Counted from the stretch's first letter, positions 11,261 to 22,779 are shown. The stretch: DNA of 64,000 nt from Molossus alvarezi (GCA_037176705.1 CM073898.1:23792488-23856487); one strand, 5' to 3'. The notes: generated by a model from the letters alone, not told the origin. Numbers and translations: made by a program.

Positions 11261-11599
11261 AAAAAGCAGTCTGAGCACTTCCTTAGGCACGTGGTGGGAA
11301 GCTGGTTCATCTCCAGGCGCACCACCTTGGTTGCTCCCCATCAAGGCCTGGCTTCCTTGGCTGCGCACTCCCGTAGATTTCACACGCCTGCACAGTTGGC
11401 TGCCACAGGAAAACTGCAATGCGCTATGTACATCTCCTCCAGAGCCGCTAAAAATAGTAAGAAACGGATCCGACTCCTAAATACTCTGATCTTAGCCAGA
11501 ACAAGGCCACATAATATCATTAATATTAACAATTTCTGTGGCAATTTACAGATTACAGGGTGGTTTGTTTTATCAACTTTTCCCTCATTTGATAGTCAA

Positions 11600-11745
11600 A
11601 ATGGTTAGGCAAAGTATCTTCCTCATTTTACAAATGAAGAAGCTGAGTGTTCAACGGACTTGTTCTAGACTGAAGAGCCGAAGATGTGAAGCTGGGTCAC
11701 CTGACACAAAGACAATGCTGTCTGCACTAAAACGTGCCTATATCT
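11600..11745 (-). mobile_element. MIR remnant, antisense
   Basis: CATTTTACAAATGAAGAAGC followed by TGAGTGTTCAACGGACTTGT and GAAGCTGGGTCACCTGAC is the complement of the MIR core. Confidence 0.6.
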
Positions 11746-12434
11746 AATCCAGTTATCTAGTCATTACATCAGCTTTTTTCCTGTTTTCAATTTACTTTTT
11801 ATATTGAAGTGACTTACAAACATGCTGTAAAAATAGTATAAAATTTTCTGTATACTCTTCACCCAACTTCCCCAAATGCTAACATTTTACATGACTACAA
11901 TTCAATGATCCAGATCAGAAAGTTAACATGAATACAACACCATTATCTAATCTTTAGACTTCATTTAAATTTCACCAGCGTTCCCATTAACACATTTTTC
12001 TGGTCCAAGATTGAACCTAAGAGCTCACATTGCAGTAATTGTCATATCTCCTTCATCGTCTTTCATCTGTAACAGTTCCTCAGTCTTTGCTTTTCATGAC
12101 ATTGGCATTTTTGAAAAGTGTCAGCCTCCTACATTTGTAGACTGTTCCTCTATTTGGGTCTGTCTGATGTGTCCTCATAAATTAACGGCAGTTAGTCACT
12201 TTGTAGCAAGAATACCGCAGAAGTGAGTGATGTGTTTTTCTCAGTACATCATATGAAGAAGCACATGATGGCAATTTGTCTAATTACTAATAATGCAAAT
12301 GGTGATCATTAGGCTGAGTGGTGTCCTCCAGGTTTCTCCACTGTAAAGATATTATTTTCCCTTATTTAATTAATAAGTATCTTCAGGGTAGATACTTTGA
12401 GACTACATAACTATCCTGTTTCTCATCATCTTTT

Positions 12435-12650
12435 AAAAAAAATTTTTTTTTTCTTTATTGATTTTAGAGAAAGAGGAAGGGAGAGGGAGAGATAGAAACA
12501 TTGATGAGAGAAAACTTTGACTGGCCGCCTCCTGCATGCCCCCAACTGGGGATCGGGCCCACAATCTGGGCATGTGCTCTGACCAGGAGTCAAACCGGCG
12601 ACCTCCTGTTGCATGGGTCGACACTCACCCACTGAGCCACACTGGCTGGG
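12435..12650 (-). mobile_element. Ves SINE, shorter subtype, antisense
   Basis: Antisense copy ending with GAGCCACACTGGCTGGG. A perfect 13-bp target-site duplication CTCATCATCTTTT lies at 12422-12434 and 12651-12663, inside the L1M fragment. Confidence 0.95.
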
Positions 12651-12984
12651 CTCATCATCTTTTCAACCACTACTGTGTTATTTGCTGAATAGTCATTTTC
12701 TATTTCATCTTTCTTTTTTCATTAGTTGGAATTCTTTTGCAAAAAAAGCTGTTTCTCTCCCCTATTTATTCATTCAATTATTTATTTATATCAGTACAAA
12801 CACAAAAATTATTATGTATAATGTTTTACTTCATTAATATCATTATTTGGTATGTTGTTCAAACTGTCCCAAATTTGGCCATCCTTTTAGTTGGCCCCTT
12901 TTCACATGTCACCTTCATGTTTTCACACTTATTGGCTCCTAAATGGTCCAGGCACATATTGTACTTTCCTATACCCAGCTTTAA

Positions 12985-13099
12985 AAATAATAATAATAAT
13001 AGAATCAGGCATTAATATAAATAAATAATAGAATCGGGCATTAATATAAATAAATAATAGAATCAGGCATTAATATAAATAAATAATAGAATCGGGCAT
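12985..13099. repeat. 29-bp minisatellite (about four units)
   Basis: The word GAATC recurs at 13002, 13031, 13060 and 13089, an exact 29-bp period. Units are near-identical and alternate between GAATCAGGC and GAATCGGGC. The unit includes a piece resembling the local L1 sequence, suggesting slippage inside the L1. Confidence 0.95.
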
Positions 13100-13238
13100 T
13101 TTCTATGGATATGCAATTCTGTTTATTGAAGAGTGATATTTAGAAATCAAGTTTTTGTTGTACATATGTTCATTGGTAGTGGGGTCTCATTGCTTCTAGG
13201 CATTCCCAGCAAACAGCTGAGACATATATGTATGTATG

Positions 13239-13269
13239 CACACACAAACACACACACACACACACACAC
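13239..13269. repeat. (CA)n microsatellite
   Basis: Short (CA)n with one interruption (CAAACA) inside L1M sequence. Confidence 0.9.
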
Positions 13270-13751
13270 CCCTCTATATCAATTTCTATACTGGTAAATA
13301 GGGTTAGTGTTACTTGTTTTTTATTAATTCTTTTTCCTTTAACAGATTTCTTTTATTGAAATCTTGTTGGCTAACATCTACTAAAATGCAGAGTGGTAGA
13401 CATAGCAGGTATCTTTGCTGAGTTTCTTATCATCATAGAAATACCTCTAAAGTTTCCCATTGAGTAAGATGATATATTTTAGGAGGAAGCCATATTTATT
13501 TTATTATGTTAAAATATCTATCTATTCTAATTTTCTTGACTATTTTTATCAGCAAGAAGAAACCTGAATACAGACGGAAGACACAAGAAGAAAGATGCTA
13601 CAGCAAACATGGACACTAACAAAATATGCCAGTGTGTGAGCTACAAAAATCTTCACTGCTCTCTTGATTCATACACTTGCCATAGCCTCTTTATGGGTAG
13701 ATACTCATTCTCTGCCCTTGGATTTTGAGCTTAGTCATAAAACTTGTTTTC

Positions 13752-14004
13752 ACCCTGGCCGGTTTGGCTCAGCAGTTAGAGTACCAGCCCGAGGACCAGA
13801 GAGTCCTGGGTTCGGTTCCTGCCAAGGGTATATACCTCGGTTATGGTTTGTCCTCGGCCCCGGTTGGGATCGTGCGGGTGGCAGCCAGTCGATGTGTCTC
13901 TCTCATGCTGATGTTTCTCTCTCTCTTCCTCCCTCACACCCTCCCGTTCTATCTGAAGATAAATGAAAAAAAAAAAAAAAAGTCCTCGGGTGAGGATAAA
14001 AAAT
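13752..14004 (+). mobile_element. Ves SINE, longer subtype
   Basis: Head CACCCTGGCCGGTTTGGCTC, B-box GGTTCGGTTCC, pyrimidine tract, A-run, and tail hairpin TCCTCGGGTGAGGA at 13983-13996. No clear target duplication. Confidence 0.9.
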
Positions 14005-14645
14005 TTTCAAAAAACTAGTTTTGACCAACGGGATGAGCCAGAAATGCCAGTGTGTCCGTTCTAAGACTAAGACTTAAGAGACTTTACATATTTCCTGTTG
14101 TCCTCTTGTGACTTTGCCATGGCCCAGAGAAGATCTTCCCCTGTACAGCTGTTACTCTGCAGCATGGGCCCCCAAATAAACACATGCAGAACAGAGGTTC
14201 GTCAGCCAACCCACAGAGCGACGGTGCAGAGCAGAGCAACACAGCACAGCACAACAAAGCTCAGATCAGCAGAGCCCCAACTGACCAGTGTCCAGTGAAC
14301 CAATCCTTTATTTTAGACTCCATTTGCTTACTTGGCATAAAAGGGAGATATAAGGCCTATAATCTCCTGCCAACTATTTTGAGCCCTTGTTTTGAATAAG
14401 GTACTTTTGTATTTTTCTAATCTGCCAGACCAGCAGCCTTTTTTCATGCTAGGATCTACATTATAACCTCCAGTTCCCAATATCACTCTCTCGGTCTCTG
14501 AATATTTTTTATGCAATTGCAATCATGGTGATTTATCTGTATTTATTTTTTCTGTCAATTTGGCCTAGAATATTGTGGATGTTGTCCAATATACAGTGGT
14601 TCCAGCTCATTTCTTTCAAGGAAGCATTTGGGAATAGTAATCTTC
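14005..14645. other. Intergenic sequence without recognised gene
   Basis: Includes a CAGAGC/ACAGC-rich stretch near 14215-14270. No exon or repeat family was assigned. Confidence 0.4.
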
Positions 14646-14654
14646 CTAACATTT

Positions 14655-14844
14655 AAAAATATTTTTGCTTTATTGATTTGAGAGAGAGAGAGGAAGGGGC
14701 ATTAGGGGAAGAGAGAGAGACTGACCCATTATTCCACCAATCTATGCATTCATTGGTTGTTCCTTGTACGTGCCCTGACCAGGGACCTGCAACTTTTGCA
14801 TATTAGGATGATGATGTAACCAACTGAGCTACCTGGCTAGGGCT
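14655..14844 (-). mobile_element. Diverged tRNA-derived bat SINE (other subtype), antisense
   Basis: Complement of a SINE with a head like AGCCAGGTAGCTCAGTTGGT and B-box region TGCAGGTCCCTGGTCAGGGC. Imperfectly similar to Ves; the body (ATGCATAGATTGGTGGAATA in sense) differs, so it is another or older tRNA SINE family. Target duplication CTAACATTT at 14646-14654 and 14845-14853. Confidence 0.8.
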
Positions 14845-14859
14845 CTAACATTTTTTTAA

Positions 14860-16080
14860 TAGCCTGAGGAAGAAGATGAATTCTATTAGTCCACTATCTC
14901 CTTTGTACCACTAAATTAACCTCTTGCATTATAATCAATAACTCTTATCTAATCTCTAATCAATTTTTCCCCTCTGATATATACTTAAGAACTTTTCCTT
15001 CTCATTTTGGAGGCCCTTCTACATCCCTTTGGCCACCAACAGTCTACCTGTTTGTAAGTCATCAGGGCTCCCAACTTGGCTCCATCCGTTTTTTGAAAGG
15101 TATGTTTTTCTTCTAATCATCTCTTTGCTTCTGACAGACAGTGATAACGTAAATTTAACAAAAGTCAATTATGTCAGCACATCTTCCTTGACACTACACA
15201 AAGCACGTGCTTTTTGCAGTCACGTTCAGCCGTGTCCTAGAAGCCGCGGGGACACCCACGCAGCGCGCTAAGCTTCCTCCAAAGTGCACGGCGAAAAAGC
15301 CTCAAACCCGCTGCAGAGGATTTCAAGGCAAACCATTATGTCCATGAAAAATTGATGCAGCATCAAACACAAGATAGCCTTCAACATTTCAGTGAGCGTG
15401 TGTTATAAAAGGCGTAACTCTTGTGTCTTATATCAGCACACAGTAAAAGTATCAGGGGTGTCTGAAAAGGCTGCCTCATTACTTAGACTCTTAAATTGCC
15501 ATCCTGCATTTTTAAAAGTCACATAAAAGCATGGATTTGTGGTCTTTGAAGACTGCATTGATTTCCCTGAGTTCTGTCTCTGGAGTCAACACGAAAGAAT
15601 GAGGCAGTATGTTAAAGAGCCATCAAGTTCAATGTTTATGACAATAATAAAAACTTTTAATAGAGAATGCTCTAGAAGAGATTTGAGTTTTTGTGCTAAG
15701 TACAGTACAAGACTGGGACACTAAGTTCACATAGTGACAAACAGCTACTGCGGAAAAATCTGATGCCTTCAAGCAACCATGGGTGATTTATGAGCAAAAC
15801 AGAATCTCAGGTAGTAATGCAGGAAAACTGAACATCACAATTTCTGTTCTCACCTAGAAATGATCTAGAAGTTCAGTTTATACCATGTAGCAAGCTCAAG
15901 ACCACTTACTGGGAAGCCATGGTCTTGTTTTAGTTGAAGAAGTTAGAAGGCTTCCCTGAGGCTGCCCACTTGACTGTGTTACAGGTCAAATGCGGCTGCT
16001 GAGCCTTGGGTGTGGAGGGTGGAATCAATTCTCAGCATGATCGTCACTGGTCCACACAAGACTTTTGCTTTAATGTTTTT
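14860..16080. other. Intergenic, mostly unrecognised
   Basis: No repeat signature or exon was found. A short GC-rich stretch near 15225-15305 contains several CpGs (CTAGAAGCCGCGGGGACACC). Confidence 0.4.
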
Positions 16081-16109
16081 TATTCCACTTTATCCCAATT
16101 CTGTTTCCC

Positions 16110-16480
16110 CATAGGCAGGCATTCTAATGTGTTTGTAATCATTCATTTGGTTAATACTTACTGCATATATGCCTGTTATGTGTCCATTTCAAGGGCTAGT
16201 GACACATCAATAACCAAAACAGATAAAAGAGCCTGCATTCCAGGAGCCTACATTCTAGTAGGGAATGCATAATGAAAGTTAACTAGTAAGTGTTATTAAA
16301 GGGTAGTAAGAAAGACGAGGAAAAATAAAACAGAAGAGGGAGAAGAAATATTGCAGGTGCAGGTGCCATTTAAGCAGGGTGGCCAAGAAAGGCCCTTCTC
16401 AAAAGGGGACATTTGAACCAAGACTTACAGGAGCTGAGCATGAAGCCATGGAGGTATCTCAGAGAAGCCGCAGAACAGCG
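16110..16480 (-). mobile_element. L2 remnant, antisense
   Basis: Antisense L2 3' region in order: TCATTTGGTTAATACTTACT, GAGCCTGCATTCCAGGAGCC, CTACATTCTAGTAGGGAA, GGGTGGCCAAGAAAGGCCCT and GGGGACATTTGAACCAAGAC. Confidence 0.8.
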
Positions 16481-16574
16481 AGTATAGGCTCTGAAGTGCC
16501 ATGGGGTGCGTGAGCATACCTTCACTTATAAGTGTCCTTGCAAAACATATGCACTTTTATGTACATATGTTTTA

Positions 16575-17030
16575 ATTTTTATAACTATATTTATAATTGC
16601 CTGGGTTCTCCAGAGAAACCAAAGCAATAGATTAGATGGGTGGATGGATGGAGAGACAGACAGACGATTTACTATACGGAATGGCGAATGTGACGGTAGG
16701 GGCTGAGAAGTCCAAGATCTGCAGTCAGCAAGTGAAGACTCCGGAGAGCTAGTGGTGTAGTTCCGTCCAAAAGCAGAAGACCAAGGTCCCGATTGGAAGA
16801 GAGGCAGAGAGATTTCTTTGCTCAGGCTTCCACGCTATGCAGGCCTCGGGGGCTTGAATGAGCCCCACCCGCACTGAGGAGGGCAATCAGCTTCACTCTG
16901 TCCACAGACTCAAATGCTCGTCTCATCCTGAAGCACCCTCACAGACGCAATCAGAAATAACGTTTATCCAAATATCTGGCGCCTGGTGGTTCAGCCACAC
17001 TGACACATAAAACTACCCCAATATTGTATT
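16575..17030. mobile_element. Ancient interspersed repeat, family not named
   Basis: Motifs of a common eutherian repeat: GGGTTCTCCAGAGAAACCAA, GAAGTCCAAGATCTGCAGTC, GGGCAATCAGCTTCACTCTG, CTCATCCTGAAGCACCCTCA and ACTGACACATAAAACTACCC. I recognise the pattern but not the family name, and it is not conserved coding sequence. Confidence 0.6.
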
Positions 17031-17253
17031 ATGCTTTTTCTCAGTCTGTTTCTTACTTTCCTTCAGAATAATGCTTTTAAGATCAATTGTTGTGGTAAGC
17101 AGAATTCTCAGATGGCACCCATGATCTTCACCCCTGGGCAATATGATGTCATCTCATAGGTCAAAGCAAAATTGAAGATGTAGTTATAGTTACTAATCAG
17201 CTGACGTTAAGATAAGATTATCCTGTGGCCTAACATAATCACATGAGCCCTTT

Positions 17254-17339
17254 CCACCCCCACCAAAAAAAAGCAAGTGGGAGTGGAAATTTGAAAGAGG
17301 ACTACCTAATTCAACACTAAAATCAATGTGAGAAGCAGC

Positions 17340-17378
<39 letters not shown>

Positions 17379-17524
17379 AAAATGTGCTTTTCAAAGTGCT
17401 TAGAGGTTGATGGGAATGTTTGATTAGCTCCTCTGAGAAGAAAGGGAGCTTGGACCTCTTGTTGTTTCTTCTTTAGAATAATTTGGATGAGATTTGTGAT
17501 TCAGAAAAGCTTAAGGAAAAAAGG
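17254..17524 (+). repeat. 271-bp block, copy 1 of a near-identical pair
   Basis: Starts CCACCCCCACC and ends AAGGAAAAAAGG. About 95% identical to 20280-20552 outside the internal (GT)n array (17344-17376). Shared words include GTGGAAATTTGAAAGAGGAC and GATGGGAATGTTTGATTAGC. No flanking target duplication or terminal inverted repeat was seen. Confidence 0.9.
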
Positions 17525-17815
17525 CTACGAATTCAAGCCTGAAGATGGAGGGGACCCTGTTTCAAGGAGTGGGGTTACCTCCAGGAGCTGAGAGCAGCCC
17601 TTGGCTGACAGCCAATAAGAAAACAGGGACCTCGGTCTTACAAAGGCAAGGAACTGAATTCTGCCAAAAAAACCTGAATGAGCTTCAGGGGGATTCTTTC
17701 CCAGAGCTTCCAGAAAAGAACGCAGTCCAGCCAACACTTTGATTTCAGCCCTGTGAGACCCTGATCAGAGACCTGACCTACAGAACTGTGAGGTAATAAA
17801 ATGGTGGTGTTTGGG

Positions 17816-18087
17816 TTTTTTTTTATTAATCCTCACCTGAGGATATTTTTCCATTGATTTTTAGATAGAGTGGAAGGGAGGGGGAGAGGGAGGGAGGGAG
17901 AAAGAAACAGCAGATGTGAGAGAGACACATTGATTGGTTGCCTCCTGCATGACCCCAACCAGGGCCAGGATCGAACCTACAACCCTTACTGCAAAGTAAG
18001 GTACGTTACTTTGATCAGGAATCGAACCTGTGACCCTTTGGTCCATGAGCTGATGCTCTAACTACTGAGCCAAACTGGCCAAGGCCA
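17816..18087 (-). mobile_element. Ves SINE, longer subtype, antisense, with an internal extension
   Basis: Antisense copy with tail TCCTCACCTGAGGA, GA-rich tract, and head complement GAGCCAAACTGGCCAAGGCC. Near 17990-18020 there is extra sequence (CCTTACTGCAAAGTAAGGTA) between two B-box-like segments, so this copy is longer than the others. The flanks ATGGTGGTG and ATGGGTGGTG are the likely target duplication. Confidence 0.88.
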
Positions 18088-18179
18088 TGGGTGGTGTTTT
18101 AAGACAGAAAGTTTGTGGTACTTTGTTACACAGCAATAGAAAACGAATACAATAGTGTTATGTACATTTTATATATTTA

Positions 18180-18400
18180 AAAAAAAACAAAACACTTATG
18201 TAGTACTTGCTTTGTATGAGGCAAGATTCCAAGAACTTTACAAGTATTCATTCCTTTCATTGCTATCACTCTGTAATATAGGTTTTATTATTTTTCCCAT
18301 TTTACAGATGAATAAGTTAAGAAACATAGAGATTAGGTTATTCGCCAAATATCAGATGCTAAAACCAACAGTCAAACTTAGGTGATCCGGCTATGGGATT
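18180..18400 (-). mobile_element. MIR remnant, antisense
   Basis: ACTTGCTTTGTATGAGGCAA, then CCATTTTACAGATGAATAAG and TAAGAAACATAGAGATTAGG give the complement of MIR core and 3' region. Confidence 0.7.
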
Positions 18401-18690
18401 GATGCTCAGGCCCCACACATCTGGTCTTTTGCTTTAAGCTGCTGCAAAATATATTATGCTGTGTGTCTCCCCTACTTAACGCATTAATTTTCCAGGGATG
18501 GATTTGTCACAGCCCTGGGCAAGCAGCTCACCGGAGAATATATCTCCCAGGGATGTACGGTCCTAGAGTACACACGGAATGTGACGAGGTACTTCCGGAC
18601 AGCTCTAGAATGGCCACATTTGTCCTCACGACAACAGCCCATCAAGTCCACTAAATGGGTATTTTCCAGCTTTTTCATTTCTGCCAATCC

Positions 18691-18945
18691 GCCCTGGCCG
18701 GTTTGGCTCAGTGGTTAGAGCGTCGGCCCACGCACTGGAGAGTCCCGGGTTCGGTTCCCACTAAGGGCATGTACCTCGGTGGCAGTTTGTCCCTGACCCC
18801 TGTTGGGGTTGTGTGAGTGGCGGCCACTCAATGTGTCTCTCACACATCGATGTTTCTCTCTCTCTTCCTCCCTCCCTCCCTCCCACTCCACCTGAAGATA
18901 AATACAAAATTGTCTTCAGGTGAGGGTAAAAAAAAAAAAAAGTTT
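18691..18945 (+). mobile_element. Ves SINE, longer subtype
   Basis: Head GCCCTGGCCGGTTTGGCTCA, A-box TGGCTCAGTGGTTAGAGC, B-box GGTTCGGTTCC; tail TCTTCAGGTGAGGG is a degraded hairpin. Target duplication TGCCAATCC at 18682-18690 and 18946-18954. Confidence 0.93.
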
Positions 18946-19004
18946 TGCCAATCCAATAAAAATATAGTTCATTGCTTTTCTAAAAAAGGGAATTTGTATT
19001 TTTT

Positions 19005-19240
19005 AAACTACTGTTTATTGTGGCAAATATATATAACAAAAAAATTTACCATGCTGATCTTTTTTAAGTTAGTCAATTCATTAGCATTACATTCATCGTG
19101 TTGTGCAACCATCGCTGTCTATTTCTAAAATTTTTCATCACTGCAAATATCATCATTGCTTTTTCATTTACATTTCTCTTTGAGCATTTCTTTATGTGCT
19201 TTTCAACATATGTACATTTGATCCTACCTTATTCATCATG
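19005..19240. mobile_element. L1M fragment
   Basis: ACTGTTTATTGTGGCAAATA, AAAATTTACCATGCTGATCT and CATCGTGTTGTGCAACCATC follow an L1 3'-region pattern. Confidence 0.6.
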
Positions 19241-19259
19241 AGAAAATAAATTAAACGAA

Positions 19260-19405
19260 TAAAAGAAGCTCTAAGTCCTAACATAGCACCTTGCTGTAAA
19301 ATGAAATTCTTCTGAGTATTAAATGAGATGATATATGTAGAGGCCTTATCCCCATGCCTAGCAAAAGTATTTGATAGATGACATTTAGCATTATTATTAA
19401 TATTG
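19260..19405 (+). mobile_element. MIR 3'-part remnant
   Basis: GAGTATTAAATGAGATGATA, then CATGCCTAGCAAAAGTATTT resembles the right side of MIR. Confidence 0.5.
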
Positions 19406-20279
19406 AAATGGACCTAAGCTGGAGATTTTACGGAAAAAGAAACAGGATTCGGAAATAATTTAAATGCAGAACCTAATTAATAAAAAGAAAAAGAGTAAAT
19501 GAATTCAAACCATAATCTTAAATAAGGAACAATGGCAAGGCGAGCAGATGAGGCTGGGAGGGCTGCTGGCTGGGAAGACTCTCCCAGGCTGCGTGAGTGC
19601 TTATTCCCCAGCAGGAGGAGGAATGGCTCTGTGCTATTCCCGCCCTGCTGGAAGGAGATGCTCTGCCATGACTGATATACATTTGAATTTCAAGGAGGAC
19701 CAGATGTGCTTTTTTAAGTCTGTTTTTATAATGCTGTGACATGCTCATGCGTGTGTTGGGTCTGAATCCCTTCAATTTAATTGATGACACTAATATGCAA
19801 ATAACTAAAATCAGCAGATTTCACTTATGATGTGAACTATCCATCATCAGGTTTTTGAAACATGCATGAGTCAAGTTTTGTTTCCTACTATTATCTTGTG
19901 TCCTGTTACTAGCAGCAAAGACTACAGTCATTTCAGTAAGCTTGCCAAAACGCAGAAGGGACCGAAGCGGACTAAACCAAAAAATAGCTCTGACATGTAG
20001 GAAAAGCAAGCATTTTCACTCCCAGAGTGAGAGGCTAGTAGACTCAGCGTGGTGGTGTGTGCTGTTGTCTTTCTTTATGCAGTTTCATCCAGCTATTCAC
20101 CAGCACTTCAAAAAGAAAGAGAAAATGAAAATGCTCTGCTTAAGTTGTCTTTAAATTATATTTTTTCATTTTATCTATATTTTCATTTTTCTCTTCTACT
20201 TTCTGGAATTTCTAATTGTAGAATTTTCTTACTGAAAATGTGTGCTTTGAGCTAGAAGAGACTATTTAGAAATCCTTAT
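19406..20279. other. Intergenic, no feature recognised
   Basis: No repeat or exon was recognised. The 273-bp copy of the 271-bp block begins at its right edge. Confidence 0.4.
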
Positions 20280-20360
20280 CCACCCCCACCAAAAAAAGCC
20301 AGTGGGAGTGGAAATTTGAAAGAGGACCGCCTAATTCAGCACTAAAATCAGTGTGAGAAG

Positions 20361-20404
<44 letters not shown>

Positions 20405-20552
20405 TGTAAAATGTGCTTTTCAAAGTGCTTAGGGTTGATGGGAATGTTTGATTAGCTCCTCTGAGAAGAAAAGGTGCTTGGACCTCTTGTTGTTTCTTCT
20501 TTAGAATAATTTGGATGGGATTTGTGATTCAGAAAAGCTTAAGGAAAAAAGG
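20280..20552 (+). repeat. 271-bp block, copy 2 of a near-identical pair
   Basis: Direct-orientation match to 17254-17524, 3,026 bp away. It starts and ends at the same bases and includes (GT)n at 20364-20403. Here the flanks show no relation to the LTR-like element around copy 1. Confidence 0.9.
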
Positions 20553-22030
20553 ATATTCATTCTGTGTGGTGGAAAATTCTTGAAAAAAAATTGCATTCTT
20601 CAAACAAGGTATGTCTGATAAATTATTAAGCTATTCAGCTAGTTTGCTTTCCATTCCTTATTATGAAAACATTAAAATGTATTTAGCACTAAGATACTAT
20701 AATACATACCTTGACCAACTAATCAGTCTCAAGAGAATTGAGATGGGAGTGGATAGTAGTTGACACCCTTATAAACAATTAATATTAGGTATGTCAACTA
20801 CAAATAAATTGTACTAAGTTAAGATTAGAACAAGATTTTCACTGTATCTTTAAGCCAACTTAATTATAATTAAAGTAAGTTGAAAAATATGACATTTATG
20901 CAGAATTTTGAAGTACATTTAAGACTTTTTTATACTTTGCTTTGTATATGAAATACAATAGCAATGTAACAAATTGCTTATAACAATGTACCAAAAACAG
21001 TATAAGTGTGCACATTGGTGCTAAATTTAATGTGGATCTATACTTCTCTCTGTTCAAACAGATCTCAGTGGAAAGTGGCTAGATGTGCAATTCTGTATCT
21101 TGTTTACACTGGAAGAGTTTTCTTGGGCTGAATGCTTTTTCACTGATAAGCCTGGGAAAGGGCTGGCATTGTTAAGTCTACTATTGTAGCTCAGCTTTGC
21201 ACAGGAAAACAGGGTACAAAATCTCTTTTAAGCATGATTAGTGTCAAACCAGTATAAACATGAAATAAATGCCTCAAGTACAGATTAAACAGAGAGGATA
21301 AAATTGAATTATTAGACTCGATGGTTTGTTCTGAACAACCCATGGCATCTTTGCCATCTCCAAACCGAGAGTGGAATTCAAGATTTTCTTTGGGTTTATT
21401 GTAAAAATAAAACCAGGCATTCTTGGCCATGGTGTTTATTAAAAAATGCAAGCGCTAAGAAAATAGCATTTTACCATTACGTTGTGTTGCAACAAATTTG
21501 GAAGTCTTGGTGGTAAAGTTGTGAGGTTGTTTTTCCCTCAGTCTCTTGGAAGATGAAAACACCCTGCAGCAAGGCAAGATCAAATGCTATTTGCTTGGGA
21601 TTTTCTCTGTTGTGTGTCAGCTGCAAGTGGTAGCCGCGCTAGTAGGAGAGCTGGAAGTGCCGGTCTTGTATTTATTGAATTAAAATACCCTCTTTTGTAA
21701 AAGGGCTTTAGACAAAGAACTGCAAGACTGCAAGGGCTGCATTTTTAATCGCAACGTGATGGTTTCCCAGACTGAGCTTCATTTAAATATATCTTACACC
21801 TCACCACGGAAAGAAAACACCTTAGGAACATTGGAAATGCTTGGTAGCTATCCTGAAATAGTGTTTACTTTATGAACATAGTTTAGAAGATCTAATTACA
21901 TTTTTTCCTACGTTACTAATCACAGGAAGAATAGTTGCTTTCAGAGAAAATACACTGGGTTTGAAAATGTTTCATGAGCAGCACCAGGAGAACAGAACTG
22001 TGTGTGCCGTTCTGCTCTGTAATGCCCGTG
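20553..22030. other. Long intergenic stretch with no recognised repeat
   Basis: About 1.5 kb of AT-rich sequence without Ves, MIR, L2, L1 or LTR signatures. No exon signature was found. The low repeat content could reflect conserved non-coding function, which cannot be shown here. Confidence 0.4.
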
Positions 22031-22039
22031 AGATACGCC

Positions 22040-22250
22040 GTGTGCAGGAGAGTGGTGGGGTTCAGTGCAGCGTCGCAGCCAGGAGGCCTAAAGTACAGGA
22101 ACAGCTCCGCCACTACCTGGCTGTGTCACCTTGGGAAAGGTGTGCGACATTTCCCGGCATTTGTTTTCCCATCTGAAAAGCAGAAATAGCGATGCCTGCA
22201 CACCCCCTCCCAGGGTGGTCACGGGGCTCCATACTGATTCTGGCTCCAAA
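22040..22250 (+). mobile_element. MIR remnant
   Basis: GGAACAGCTCCGCCACTACC, then CTGGCTGTGTCACCTTGGGA, CCATCTGAAAAGCAGAAATA and GGTGGTCACGGGGCTCC follow MIR core order. Confidence 0.75.
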
Positions 22251-22779
22251 AAGGTTTTGAAATGTGAAAAGTTTCTAGAAATGTAATCTTTGTCTACACA
22301 TATTCCAAAAAAGATTACACTGAAGAAGCCACTGACCTTCAAATCAGTGCTTCCTGGAGCCCCACAATGTTTTTGTTCCTTGCGTCACATACGTAACTTC
22401 TCTTCCTAATCCTATGATTCTCCCATGTCAAGACGCGGCCAGGCCGTTATCATTGATGAGACTTTCTATATGTTACAAAATGAAGAAATATCAAAATCGG
22501 GTTTCAGAACTATGGTATATTTAAAATGTTTATGCTTACCTAACTAAAGACTTTAACATATACAACCATGAAGTGTGCGTGTGTGTGTTTGTGTGTGTGT
22601 GTGTTCATAGTACACTGAGGTCCAAGCTGTATGACAGACCTCTTTCCGTTCTCTGTTGTACTTCTATGACTGCTTATAAGATATCACGTGGAGATAACGT
22701 CTAAGAGCTAAATGCAAGGCCTTCCAGGCAAGGCCAAGTGACCTCCTGTGCTATGGACCCTGTGGGAGTTTGTCGGGCA
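22251..22779. other. Intergenic sequence with (GT)n near 22575-22605
   Basis: No gene or repeat family recognised beyond the dinucleotide run. Confidence 0.4.

Larger units (their letters stand above)
11770..13570. mobile_element. L1M fragment interrupted by a Ves SINE and an internal minisatellite
   Basis: Characteristic L1M 3'-region motifs run in order: ACAGTTCCTCAGTCTTTGCT, TTTCATGACATTGGCATTTT, GGTCTGTCTGATGTGTCCTC, GGTTTCTCCACTGTAAAGAT, TTAATAAGTATCTTCAGGGT, then after the SINE ATTTATTCATTCAATTATTT and GTCTCATTGCTTCTAGGCAT. The end near 13330-13570 looks like L1 ORF2-type sequence in reverse and may be a separate piece. Confidence 0.75.
17092..18152 (+). mobile_element. Ancient LTR-like repeat carrying a 271-bp block and a nested Ves SINE
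   Basis: The left part (GTGGTAAGCAGAATTCTCAG, TATCCTGTGGCCTAACATAA, TCACATGAGCCC) and right part (AACTGAATTCTGCC, CAACACTTTGATTTCAGCCC, CAGAACTGTGAGGTAATAAA, AAAGTTTGTGGTACTTTGTT, ACACAGCAATAGAAAACG) fit one common eutherian repeat family. The stretch 17254-17524 between them does not obviously belong, and it recurs at 20280. Confidence 0.65.

Noticed and set aside
13664..14018. SINE-embedded ORFs (FGSAVRVPARGPESPG-like peptides recurring across the window)
   Set aside because: The same peptides occur at every Ves copy because they are frames of the SINE body.
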